Shown one piece after another: positions 1-8,973 of a DNA stretch of 15,450 bases. Each line of letters starts with the position of its first letter. The stretch's first letter is position 1. The notes beneath the pieces were generated by a model, which made no database searches, was not told where the DNA came from, and saw only the letters and a list, made by a program, of their open reading frames with translations. Position numbers and translations under genes: made by a program. This DNA is from Aquificaceae bacterium (lineage in GTDB: Bacteria > Aquificota > Aquificia > Aquificales > Aquificaceae). The DNA lies in assembly GCA_027014185.1 (NCBI GenBank), contig JALWEK010000040.1:1-15450 (forward strand), given 5' to 3'.

Positions 1-3
1 GCG

Positions 4-15
4 GTGGTCGACCAC
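4..15. repeat. Perfect 12-bp palindrome upstream of pyrG
   Basis: GTGGTCGACCAC reads the same on both strands. It lies 19 bp upstream of the TATAAT box of pyrG, about where a -35 element or an upstream operator would sit. It could equally be the end of an upstream gene, since the window begins 3 bp before it. Function is unknown. Confidence 0.4.
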
Positions 16-34
16 TGGGAGTGAATTTCCGTAA

Positions 35-2576
<2,542 letters not shown>

Positions 2577-2578
2577 AC

Positions 2579-2588
2579 TAAAATATTA
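2579..2588. promoter_or_regulatory. Overlapping divergent -10 boxes of lpxK and pyrE
   Basis: Only 17 bp separate the two start codons. On the plus strand TAAAAT (2579-2584) lies 9 nt before the pyrE ATG. On the minus strand TAATAT (2588-2583) lies 6 nt before the lpxK GTG. The two boxes share two base pairs, so one polymerase would exclude the other. Both transcripts would begin at or next to their start codons, and any -35 contacts would lie inside the opposite gene. Confidence 0.5.
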
Positions 2589-2593
2589 GCACC

Positions 2594-3136
2594 ATGGAAA
2601 GGGAGAAACTCAAAAGGCTTATAAAAGAGCGCTCCCTGAAGGTCTCTGAGGAGCCGGTTTTCAAGCTGTCTTCTGGAAAGCTCAGCAGGTACTACGTTGA
2701 CCTGAAGCAGATTACCTTTGATCCGGAGGGTGCCTACCTCGTTGGGAAGCTGATGTATGAGCTCGTTAGGGAGTTCAACCCAGACGGCGTTGGAGGCCTC
2801 ACCCTCGGAGCCGACCCGATAGCGTACGCGGTCTCCTTCGTCTCCTACATGGACGGAAACCCGATAAATCCCTTTGTGGTGAGGAAGGAGCCGAAAGGGC
2901 ACGGAATGGGAAGGCAGATAGAGGGATTGCTTAAGGAGGGTAGCAGGGTCGCGGTGGTTGAGGATGTGGTGACCACCGCAGCATCTTCTCTTAAAGCTGT
3001 AAGAGCGTGCAGGGACGCGGGACTGGATGTGATCGGTGTTTTTACCATAGTGGACAGGGAGGAAGGAGGAAGGGAGAACGTTGAGAAGGAGGGTCTCGTC
3101 CTTTACTCCCTCTTTAAACTCTCCGAACTGTTGTAA
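2594..3136 (+). CDS. pyrE: Orotate phosphoribosyltransferase
   Basis: Joins orotate to PRPP to give OMP, the fifth step of de novo UMP synthesis, in the cytoplasm. The 180-residue length suits the short bacterial form. The PRPP-binding signature VAVVEDVVTTAASSL (about 119-133) carries the acidic pair Glu123-Asp124. A flexible loop, VRKEPKGHG (96-104), has the Lys and His residues expected to contact pyrophosphate. The ATG is favoured because translation begins MEREKLKRLI, a usual family start, and nothing longer is open. Shares a 17-bp divergent spacer with lpxK and ends 3 nt from the convergent vapC-like gene. Confidence 0.96.
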   Translation: MEREKLKRLIKERSLKVSEEPVFKLSSGKLSRYYVDLKQITFDPEGAYLVGKLMYELVREFNPDGVGGLTLGADPIAYAVSFVSYMDGNPINPFVVRKEPKGHGMGRQIEGLLKEGSRVAVVEDVVTTAASSLKAVRACRDAGLDVIGVFTIVDREEGGRENVEKEGLVLYSLFKLSELL

Positions 3137-3139
3137 GTT

Positions 3140-3538
3140 TCATTTGGTAAGATTTAGAGAGAATTCCGAGAGCAGATCTTTCTCGGGATAGTGTTTCACG
3201 TTCCTGGTAACAATCTTCAGCTCATAAACCTTAGCGGTGGCCATTATGAGGCAGTCTATATCGGCAAGGGTTATACCCTTCTTCCTATACTTTCTGTAAA
3301 ATCCCGCTGCGACATCGATGATACCTTCTTTAAGAGGGAGAATTTCAAAGGAGCTGGTGAACTCCTCAACGGCAGTCATATGCTTCTTAGTATAAGTTCC
3401 TTTTAGAAGCTCGTATCTTGTCAAAATGCTTATATATACTTCGCTATCCTCAAACAGCCGAAGGATAAGGTCTCTCGCATAGTCAACACCCCTTAGAAAA
3501 TCGACGCACACATCCGTATCTATCAGGTATCCTCCCAA
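3140..3538 (-). CDS. vapC: VapC-type PIN-domain toxin ribonuclease
   Basis: A 132-residue PIN-domain protein, the probable toxin of a type II toxin-antitoxin pair. Family members are Mg-dependent endoribonucleases that cut tRNA, rRNA or mRNA. The acidic quartet is visible: Asp7 in YLIDTD, Glu43 in LTRYELLKG, Asp93/Asp95 in LADID, and the TRN motif at 111-113. The proposed start is TTG at 3538, needed to keep the YLIDTD strand, with a purine-rich GAGGGAG shortly upstream inside the antitoxin gene. It overlaps the antitoxin by 16 nt, as is common for co-translated TA pairs. Which RNA is cut cannot be told. Confidence 0.85.
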   Translation of the reverse strand: MGGYLIDTDVCVDFLRGVDYARDLILRLFEDSEVYISILTRYELLKGTYTKKHMTAVEEFTSSFEILPLKEGIIDVAAGFYRKYRKKGITLADIDCLIMATAKVYELKIVTRNVKHYPEKDLLSEFSLNLTK

Positions 3539-3777
3539 CGCTCCCTCTCCTCCTGCACTCTAAGCTGTTCCATTCTCAATTCATCGACAAATTCAGTTCC
3601 TCCTTGTATTTCCATGTCTTTCAGGGCACCCCATAGTGATTCAAGTCTTTCCTTCCTTTTCTTTTTCAGGTATTCCTGTAAAGCCTCACTAACCACTCTG
3701 CTAAAACTCCTATTCTCTTTAGTAACTTCCCTGTAGAGATCTTCCGGAATGGATACGGTCTTCTTGACTGTTGCCAT
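3523..3777 (-). CDS. vapB: Ribbon-helix-helix antitoxin (VapB-like)
   Basis: An 84-residue protein whose N-terminal half reads as a ribbon-helix-helix DNA-binding fold: strand VKKTVSIPED (4-13), helix DLYREVTKENRS, then helix FSRVVSEALQEYLKKKRK (25-42). The charged C-terminal tail (about 45-84) is the usual toxin-wrapping segment. Such antitoxins neutralise their toxin and repress their own promoter as a complex. The first gene of the pair, with no Shine-Dalgarno. A TATATT box ends 6 nt before the ATG, and an inverted repeat covers that box. Named vapB by partnership with the PIN toxin. Confidence 0.82.
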   Translation of the reverse strand: MATVKKTVSIPEDLYREVTKENRSFSRVVSEALQEYLKKKRKERLESLWGALKDMEIQGGTEFVDELRMEQLRVQEERERWEDT

Positions 3778-3781
3778 AGGA

Positions 3782-3801
3782 GTAATATAGTTCGATATTA
3801 C
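3782..3801. repeat. Inverted repeat over the vapB -10 box, likely operator
   Basis: GTAATAT (3782-3788) and ATATTAC (3795-3801) are perfect 7-bp inverted arms around 6 nt. The left arm contains most of the minus-strand -10 box TATATT (3784-3789). Dimeric ribbon-helix-helix antitoxins bind such palindromes, so this is the natural autorepression site of the TA pair. Confidence 0.6.
3784..3789 (-). promoter_or_regulatory. -10 box TATATT of vapBC, probably leaderless
   Basis: On the minus strand TATATT is followed by ACTCCT and the vapB ATG. A TTACCA hexamer at 3812-3807 lies 17 bp upstream and could serve as -35. No Shine-Dalgarno sequence precedes the start. Confidence 0.5.
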
Positions 3802-3807
3802 ACAATT

Positions 3808-3830
3808 GGTAAGAGCTATCTTATCTTACC
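3808..3830. repeat. Second inverted repeat between vapB and the EamA gene
   Basis: GGTAAGA (3808-3814) and TCTTACC (3824-3830) are perfect 7-bp arms around 9 nt. The repeat ends 1 bp before the TATACT box of the EamA gene and overlaps the proposed -35 of vapBC. Its arms differ from those of the 3782-3801 repeat. It could be an operator for either gene. Confidence 0.4.
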
Positions 3831-3831
3831 T

Positions 3832-3837
3832 TATACT
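3832..3837 (+). promoter_or_regulatory. -10 box TATACT of the EamA gene, probably leaderless
   Basis: TATACT is followed by ACTCCC and then the ATG at 3844, leaving no space for a ribosome binding site. The ACTCCC-ATG junction is the same as that of the small membrane gene at 5703 and nearly that of vapB. Confidence 0.5.
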
Positions 3838-3843
3838 ACTCCC

Positions 3844-4671
3844 ATGTTTGGCATACTCCTCGCCCTTCTCTCTGCCTTCTTCTGGGCGACCAATGACATA
3901 TTCAACAAGAAGAGCATCCTTAGAGGGTACGACGAGAACTTCGTCCTATGGATAAGGTTCCCTGTTGGTGCTGTCCTACTTCTTCCTCTCGGGCTCTACT
4001 TCTGGGAGCTCAACTTCACGGTCATCTGGACGACATTCGTTTGGCTACCTCTGGAGGTGGTTGCCTCGGTATTCTTCATAAAGGGTATAAAGCACGCTCC
4101 CCTGTCGGTAGGAATGCCCTTCTTCGCCTTCATGCCCCTCTTCTCAGCTCTCTTCGGTTTTCTCCTGTTGGGAGAGAGGATAAGTGCGGAGGGTTTCCTC
4201 GGTATAGTCCTCATACTCCTTGGCTCTGTGGTTATAACCGGTGGTTCTTTAAGGAACTTCTTTAAAGCTAACAGGGGAAGTCTCTACATGCTCATTTCAG
4301 CGATGCTCTTTGGCTTCAACGTTGTGGTGGGGAAGTTTGTGATAATCCAGAGCAATCCCTTCTTCTTTTCCTGGTACTACTGCGTTGTGATGAGCTTCGG
4401 GTTGATTCCCTTCGTGGGGGTCAGGGAACTTCTAAACAGGAAAAACTATAGAAACCCCCTGAATCTGCCTATGGGGATATTTTTCTCCCTGGGCATGGTC
4501 ACCTACACCACCGCCCTTTTATACACCTTCACATCCTACGTTGCTTCCATAGAGAGGCTCGCAATCATCCTTGACGTCCTTTACGGGAAGCTCTTCTTCG
4601 GAGAGGAGATAAGGAGGAGCTTCTGGGGAGCTCTGCTGATGGTCTCAGGTGCTGTGCTCTTGGGAGTTTAA
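3844..4671 (+). CDS. EamA/DMT-family transporter, substrate unknown
   Basis: A 275-residue inner-membrane protein of the drug/metabolite transporter superfamily, which moves small metabolites such as amino acids or nucleotide precursors. About ten hydrophobic segments are arranged as two EamA repeats (about 1-135 and 145-275). The first repeat starts LLALLSAFFWATNDIFNKK. Each half ends with the GE motif, FLLLGERIS near 107-115 and KLFFGEEIRRS near 249-259, followed by a final helix rich in Gly and Leu. No neighbour indicates the substrate. Its 3' end overlaps the convergent gamma-CA-like gene by 27 nt. Family call is firm, substrate is not. Confidence 0.88.
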   Translation: MFGILLALLSAFFWATNDIFNKKSILRGYDENFVLWIRFPVGAVLLLPLGLYFWELNFTVIWTTFVWLPLEVVASVFFIKGIKHAPLSVGMPFFAFMPLFSALFGFLLLGERISAEGFLGIVLILLGSVVITGGSLRNFFKANRGSLYMLISAMLFGFNVVVGKFVIIQSNPFFFSWYYCVVMSFGLIPFVGVRELLNRKNYRNPLNLPMGIFFSLGMVTYTTALLYTFTSYVASIERLAIILDVLYGKLFFGEEIRRSFWGALLMVSGAVLLGV

Positions 4672-5175
4672 ATACTCGTTCTTATATCTCACGTAGTTCT
4701 CTGCCGATTCCTCTATGAGCTTTATCTCCTCCTCTCTCAGGTCTCTAACCACTTTCGCGGGAACTCCTGCCACGAGCACCCCTGAGGGTATCTTCTTGTT
4801 GGGGGTTACCAGCGCTCCCGCCCCGACAAGGACGTAGTCCCCTATCTCTACCCCGTCCATTATTACAGCCCCCATCCCCACCAGTATGTTGTTTCCGAGA
4901 ACGCAGCCGTGGAGTATGACCCTGTGCCCCACGGTGACGTTGTCCCCTATTATCGTGGGATGGGTGTCGTGGGTGACGTGAACGACCGAGTTGTCCTGGA
5001 TGTTCGTCCTCTTTCCTATCCTTATGTAGTTCACATCCCCCCTCACAACACTCCCAAACCACACGGAGGAGTCCTCTCCAATTTCAACGTCTCCTATAAC
5101 ATAGACGTTGTCCGAAAGGTAAACTGAAGGATGGACCTTCGGAAATATGCCCTTGTAAGGCTTTACCACCGCCAT
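4645..5175 (-). CDS. Gamma-carbonic-anhydrase-like hexapeptide protein
   Basis: A 176-residue left-handed parallel beta-helix protein of the gamma-CA/YrdA/PaaY group, trimeric and Zn-binding in characterised members. Hexapeptide repeats run about 20-135 (for example VYVIGDVEIGEDSSVWFG, VLVGMGAVIMDGVEIGDYVLVGAG), then a C-terminal helix. The metal ligands of the family appear as His66, His84 and His89 (VVHVTH; VGHRVILHG), and Arg45, Asp47, Gln60 and Asp61 are the conserved core residues. Whether it hydrates CO2 or acts on acyl substrates is open: many short members show no carbonic anhydrase activity. ATG chosen because a consensus -10 box sits 8 nt upstream. Cytoplasmic, no signal peptide. 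Confidence 0.88.
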   Translation of the reverse strand: MAVVKPYKGIFPKVHPSVYLSDNVYVIGDVEIGEDSSVWFGSVVRGDVNYIRIGKRTNIQDNSVVHVTHDTHPTIIGDNVTVGHRVILHGCVLGNNILVGMGAVIMDGVEIGDYVLVGAGALVTPNKKIPSGVLVAGVPAKVVRDLREEEIKLIEESAENYVRYKNEYLNSQEHST

Positions 5176-5183
5176 CGGATTAA

Positions 5184-5189
5184 ATTATA
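5184..5189 (-). promoter_or_regulatory. -10 box TATAAT of the gamma-CA-like gene, probably leaderless
   Basis: On the minus strand a perfect TATAAT is followed by 8 nt (TTAATCCG) and the ATG at 5175, the same geometry as pyrG. There is no Shine-Dalgarno. On the plus strand TAAATT (5181-5186) lies 6 nt before the GTG of the degraded gene at 5193, so this may once have been a shared divergent promoter. Confidence 0.6.
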
Positions 5190-5192
5190 ACC

Positions 5193-5519
5193 GTGCCCGT
5201 AGTAGAACACAGATGGCTTGAAGCTCTGTTTAACCCTGAGAAGGCGAAGGAACTGAAGTGCTCGGACAGGAAGGAGCTTCTTAGGGTGGTCGCATGGTAT
5301 AAAACTTTCAAAAACGAGCTGTCTATATAAGGGATAAGGAGTGAGGTGCTGGAAGAGTTCATCAGGTCTTACAAAGATAAGGTTAAGGTTGATAAAGAGG
5401 ATCTCAAAAAAAATCTGAGGAGGTTCAGGGAAGCCCTTTACTATGAGGCATATATACGAGGAGCTCGAGAAAACCCTTTCAAGAAACGGATGGAGAGCTT
5501 CCTCTCAGGTGCTTCCTGA
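5193..5519 (+). pseudogene. Degraded small gene with an in-frame stop
   Basis: Read from GTG at 5193, one plus-strand frame stays open for 108 codons except for a single TAA at 5328-5330 (codon 46). Both halves have protein-like composition: VEHRWLEALFNPEKAKEL with a following helix before the stop, then EVLEEFIRSYKDKVKVD and LKKNLRRFREALYYEAY after it, rich in Lys, Glu, Arg and aromatic residues like neighbouring real genes. Ends at TGA 5517-5519, overlapping the convergent membrane gene by 41 nt. The product is not recognised. A nonsense mutation in a small helical protein is the simplest reading. Alternatives are two tiny genes (the second perhaps from GTG 5346) or a sequencing error. Confidence 0.5.
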
Positions 5520-5703
5520 TCCAGAAAAGGGCGCTAATGGCCATGAGCACTAAGGTCGATAACAGAGCCGCGGGGAGGGCGAGCTCCTCGTTAACCCTAA
5601 CCATAGTGTCCCACACGAAGAGGAAAAAGAGGTAAAATCCGTAGAGAACGAAAAGGAAGGACACGAACTGCCAGATCTTTCTGAGTAGCTCCTTAGGATG
5701 CAT
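5479..5703 (-). CDS. Small two-helix membrane protein, unknown
   Basis: A 74-residue protein with a basic start (MHPKELLRK), a first membrane segment around 11-32 (WQFVSFLFVLYGFYLFFLFVW), a short polar link (MVRVNEE), and a second segment around 40-62 (ALPAALLSTLVLMAISALFWI), then a basic tail. The positive ends suggest both termini are cytoplasmic. No family is recognised. It lies 124 bp downstream of the antiporter gene on the same strand but has its own -10-like box TAGAAT 6 nt before the ATG, so it may be transcribed alone. Its end overlaps the degraded plus-strand gene. Confidence 0.65.
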   Translation of the reverse strand: MHPKELLRKIWQFVSFLFVLYGFYLFFLFVWDTMVRVNEELALPAALLSTLVLMAISALFWIRKHLRGSSPSVS

Positions 5704-5827
5704 GGGAGTATTCTAATACACTTCTCTCGTGTGTTCTAACGTTTTTATCTGCTCCTAGGCGTTTTCTAGCAGGCTTGTTGTAAACTTCTGAATACTTTAC
5801 ATTTACAGTTGGATTCACTTTGGAGAC
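5704..5827. other. 124-bp gap with a weak hairpin and a small palindrome
   Basis: Between the antiporter gene and the small membrane gene. GTATT-CT-AATAC (5708-5719) is a perfect short inverted repeat over the TAGAAT box. Around 5750-5772 CTGC and GCAG arms with an internal CTAG can pair imperfectly, but no T-run follows on the minus strand, so it is not a standard intrinsic terminator. Nothing coding is seen. Confidence 0.35.
5710..5715 (-). promoter_or_regulatory. -10 box TAGAAT of the small membrane gene
   Basis: On the minus strand TAGAAT is followed by ACTCCC and the ATG at 5703. No ribosome binding site is present. The layout copies that of the EamA gene. Confidence 0.45.
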
Positions 5828-7054
5828 TCAACCTCTTGAAATCTCCCCGGCTTTTGTAAGTGCGAGCTTGGAGGATATGGGGCCCAGAAGCTCGTGGATA
5901 ACTGTCGCTCCTATGACCACGTTCACTAAGATCGAGCCCACTTCACTGAAGTTTGGATTCTGGTAGGCGAGAAGGGCAAGGCCTATAACGATACCTCCCT
6001 GGGGAAAGAGGGCGAAGGCCAAGTATCTCTTTACCTTCTCGGGTGCCCCCGAAAGGTGCCCTCCGAGGTAAACACCGAGGAACTTTCCTGCGAACCTGCT
6101 GACTATATAAATGAGGACAACTGGAAAGAAGGATATAAGAACCTTTAAGTCTAAAAAGGCGGAACCTACCACGAAGAAGGCGGTGAATATGAGATCCTCT
6201 ATGTAGTTCTCTAGAGGTTTTTCAAACTCCTCCCAGGCGTTCCCGAGGTTGGCTATAGCCACACCCACGCTCATAGTGGAGAGGAGCTCATCAACCCCCA
6301 AGACCCTTGCTATGGAGAAGGTCAGAAGCAGCATCCCAACAGTGAGGGTGATCACCTCCTTCCTCTCCTTTGCAAACCTTCCCAGGAAGAACATCACAGC
6401 ACCTATCAGCAGGCCCAGTAAAACTGCCCCAAAGATCTGAAGGACTATCTCCTGCATAACAGCACCTGGGCTCAGGGAAGATCCGGACGTAAGTGCCAGG
6501 GCCACCGATAAGCCCAGGACGAAGTTGATTATCCCCGTGGCGTCGTCGAGGGCAGCCACCCCGAGGACCGTTGTCGTTAAGGGCCCCCTGGCTCTGTACT
6601 CGTGAATTACCGCTAGGGTCGCTGTGGGATCGGTTGGAGAGGCCAGGGATCCGAAGAGAAGGGCTAAGGCGATCACAAGACTGAGGTCGTAGTCCTGAGT
6701 AAGGTATAGGTACAGACTCATAGTAAGGGTAACGAGGATGTAGGCTAGCTCTGCCTCGCCAATCGTTATGAGGGCTATGCTCTTTCCAAAACGTCTCACT
6801 CTCTTCCAGCTCAGACTCGCCCCTATCAGAAATGTAATTATCGAGAGGCTCGCGTGGGTGACCACGTCCGCGTTCTCGAGAAACTTCCTGTCTATGATAC
6901 CCAGTAGGGAAGGGCTCATGATTATACCGGCGAGAATATACCCGCTTACCCTCGGGAGCTTGAAGAGGTTTGCCAGGTTTCCGAAGATGTACCCAACGAT
7001 GAGTATGAGACCGAACTCGAAGAGGACCCCTCCCCTCTCTAAGAGAGAATCCAT
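5828..7054 (-). CDS. Cation/proton antiporter (CPA/KefB-type membrane domain)
   Basis: A 408-residue inner-membrane exchanger of Na+ or K+ for H+, made only of the membrane domain with about 12-13 hydrophobic segments and no C-terminal RCK/TrkA nucleotide-binding domain. The early motif LPRVSGYILAGIIMSP (33-48) is typical of CPA2/KefB-like exchangers. SPTDPTATLAV (139-149) and the acidic pair Asp170-Asp171 in LDDATG mark the ion site. Paired Asp residues are associated with electrogenic transport in the family. The ATG begins 4 nt after the stop of the VWA gene (TGATAGTATG) without a Shine-Dalgarno, so it is probably co-translated. The cation cannot be predicted. Confidence 0.87.
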   Translation of the reverse strand: MDSLLERGGVLFEFGLILIVGYIFGNLANLFKLPRVSGYILAGIIMSPSLLGIIDRKFLENADVVTHASLSIITFLIGASLSWKRVRRFGKSIALITIGEAELAYILVTLTMSLYLYLTQDYDLSLVIALALLFGSLASPTDPTATLAVIHEYRARGPLTTTVLGVAALDDATGIINFVLGLSVALALTSGSSLSPGAVMQEIVLQIFGAVLLGLLIGAVMFFLGRFAKERKEVITLTVGMLLLTFSIARVLGVDELLSTMSVGVAIANLGNAWEEFEKPLENYIEDLIFTAFFVVGSAFLDLKVLISFFPVVLIYIVSRFAGKFLGVYLGGHLSGAPEKVKRYLAFALFPQGGIVIGLALLAYQNPNFSEVGSILVNVVIGATVIHELLGPISSKLALTKAGEISRG

Positions 7055-7058
7055 ACTA

Positions 7059-8936
7059 TCAGTTTACAGAAAGGAGCCTCTTGAGCTGGTTCTCTATTAC
7101 GAAAGAGAAGGCGGATGGTAGTTTTGATATGTCCTCGACGCTTATTCCCGTCCTGTCGAAGTACTCCTTCACTAGCCGGGTGGCCTCTCCCACCCCCACA
7201 CCTACTATGGGGAACTTCTGCTTCATCTGGAGGATGAAGGACTTGAGATCCTCACCCCTGAGGCCCCTCGTAGGTTCCCCGTCCGTGAAGAGAATTAGGA
7301 TACCCTTCCTGTGGGTGCTCTTTATGTAAAGTTCCAGGCTCTCTAAACCTATATTTATCGCCTTACCCAGATCCGTTCCCCCTCCAACGCTGGACATAAG
7401 CTCCATTATGCGGGCCTTGGCCACACGGTAATCCTCTTCAAAGCCCTTCAGCTCATAGACGTTCTCGTTGAAGACCTTTATGGAGAAGGGCATCCTGAGC
7501 CTACTTAGAACCTCGGAAACCAGAAGCAGGGACCTTATAGCGTTGATTATCTTCTCCTCCTTCTTCATGGAGGTGGATATGTCTATCAGGAGCTCGAAGG
7601 CGAGCTCCTTCCTCTCGGGGATCTCCCTCCTCGTGTATATCCTTCCCCTCCTGATGGGAACCTCGGTGGGAAGCTTCTTAAAGTTTAGCCTCTTCCCGGA
7701 TATGTAGCTTCCTCCCCATCTTTCCTCCTCCTGAGGTAGGAGGTTGTCGAACTTCCTCTTGAAGTGCTCCACATAAGGTAGAACGCTCTTCATCAGTAGC
7801 TGGTATCTCCTGAACTCCTCTTCTGTGAGACCGTGCTCCTTTCTGAACTTCCTGTCCCTCTCGGAAAGCTCTTCCTCCTCGAGGCTCTCCTGCTTCCTCA
7901 GAGTGTTCGAGCTGGCCCCTTCCTCCTCCCATCCCTTGAAGATGAAGCTGAGAAACCCCCTGTGCTCTATATCCACCTCGAGGGTCTTGGGCAGAAACTC
8001 TCTGACGATGAGCATATCCCTCTCGAGCATGTCCAGATAGCTCATCTGCTTCACGTAGTCCTTCATCCAGTCGGGTAGGGAGTTGATGGCTTTCAGAAGC
8101 TCCTTCCTTTCGGTCTCGGGTATCTCAGAAGCGCTTCTGTCCTTGAACTCCCTAACGAGCTCCTGATACTTTTCGGGGAGCTTCTTGAGTATGTCAGTCA
8201 TTATCCTGCCCCTGTGGGCGTCCTCCCTCTTCCTTCCCCTCGCCTCGTCCAGTAGAAGGTCTATGTAGTTGAGCTCTTTAGCTTCGTCCACCAGGACTCT
8301 GAACTTGGGCCAGAGCTCTTCCATCACGATGTCGTAGACGGTCTGGAGGTCTTTTTCCTTTATGTATTCGTAAAAGCTCTTTTCCATGCTCTGGGTGTAG
8401 TGCTTTATCTCCTGGGGAAAGTCGGTCTCTTCTCCGAGCCATCTCGAGAGGAGCGAGAGGGCGAGCTGGTGGTGGGGGTAGTCGGGCTTCAGGTAAGAGA
8501 GTATCTCCTTAAACCTACTCTTTAGTCCAAAGACCGCGGAGGGTACCTCCTCCACTATCCTATCGTCCGCCTTGACGCTCTCGAGAACCGAGAATAGAAC
8601 CAGGAATGAGGTGGGCACATATCCAGCCCTGAAGACCTCCCTCTGGCCGAGCCTCCAGTGGGGAAAGTGGGTGGTGAGGAGGTAACTTATCTCGTGCCTG
8701 ATGGAGTTTATAGCGTAGTCGTCCGTTTTTCTCAGGAACTCGACCACGTTGAAGACGACACCCTTCGGCCTCCTCACTCCGGGAGGAACATCCTCCACCT
8801 CTCCCCTCGCCCACATCTCCAGAAGGGGCAGATATTTTGGATCCCACCCGGCGCCCCAGCCTTCGTAGGAGGGCTGGACCTCGAGGTCGAACTCCTCCTC
8901 AAGAAGGTTAGCTATTATCTTCCATCTTTCCTTCAT
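7059..8936 (-). CDS. von Willebrand factor A domain protein, 625 aa
   Basis: A large cytoplasmic protein with no signal peptide or membrane segment. The long helical N-terminal part (about 1-440) is rich in Glu, Lys and Arg. The C-terminal VWA domain (about 445-625) has a complete MIDAS metal site: Asp452, Ser454, Ser456 in DISTS, Thr521 in GGGTDLG and Asp552 in FTDGEPT. Proteins of this layout usually act with a MoxR-type AAA ATPase as chaperones for metal-cofactor or membrane complexes, but none is encoded here. The last VWA strand is followed immediately by the antiporter gene. The role is unknown. The ATG is chosen by the TAGTTT box 7 nt upstream and the hairpin before it. Confidence 0.85.
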   Translation of the reverse strand: MKERWKIIANLLEEEFDLEVQPSYEGWGAGWDPKYLPLLEMWARGEVEDVPPGVRRPKGVVFNVVEFLRKTDDYAINSIRHEISYLLTTHFPHWRLGQREVFRAGYVPTSFLVLFSVLESVKADDRIVEEVPSAVFGLKSRFKEILSYLKPDYPHHQLALSLLSRWLGEETDFPQEIKHYTQSMEKSFYEYIKEKDLQTVYDIVMEELWPKFRVLVDEAKELNYIDLLLDEARGRKREDAHRGRIMTDILKKLPEKYQELVREFKDRSASEIPETERKELLKAINSLPDWMKDYVKQMSYLDMLERDMLIVREFLPKTLEVDIEHRGFLSFIFKGWEEEGASSNTLRKQESLEEEELSERDRKFRKEHGLTEEEFRRYQLLMKSVLPYVEHFKRKFDNLLPQEEERWGGSYISGKRLNFKKLPTEVPIRRGRIYTRREIPERKELAFELLIDISTSMKKEEKIINAIRSLLLVSEVLSRLRMPFSIKVFNENVYELKGFEEDYRVAKARIMELMSSVGGGTDLGKAINIGLESLELYIKSTHRKGILILFTDGEPTRGLRGEDLKSFILQMKQKFPIVGVGVGEATRLVKEYFDRTGISVEDISKLPSAFSFVIENQLKRLLSVN

Positions 8937-8943
8937 CGGAATT

Positions 8944-8949
8944 AAACTA
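8944..8949 (-). promoter_or_regulatory. Possible -10 box TAGTTT of the VWA gene
   Basis: On the minus strand TAGTTT precedes AATTCCG and the ATG at 8936. It matches only the TA...T frame of a -10 box, so it is the weakest of the series. The VWA gene may instead be read from the psiE-like gene upstream. Confidence 0.35.
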
Positions 8950-8963
8950 CCGCCGCAGGCGGT
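8949..8963. repeat. GC-rich hairpin between the psiE-like and VWA genes
   Basis: ACCGCC (8949-8954) and GGCGGT (8958-8963) are perfect arms around GCA, giving a tight 6-bp stem with a 3-nt loop. On the minus strand it follows the psiE-like stop by 10 nt and is followed by AGTTTAATT, a weak U-rich stretch. It may be a partial terminator, or an operator next to the -10 box of the VWA gene. Confidence 0.5.
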
Positions 8964-8973
8964 CCTTTCAATG

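Noticed and set aside
5180..5362. Minus-strand frame of 60 codons opposite the degraded gene
   Set aside because: Very Ser-rich, no start signals, and it lies opposite a plus-strand frame with much more protein-like composition.
5745..5775. Imperfect CTGC/GCAG hairpin downstream of the antiporter as a terminator
   Set aside because: The stem needs a bulge and no T-run follows it on the minus strand.
8667..8705. HE...H...H cluster in the VWA protein (residues 81-93) as a metalloprotease site
   Set aside because: The spacing is not HExxH and no third ligand or catalytic fold is evident, so I do not call a protease.
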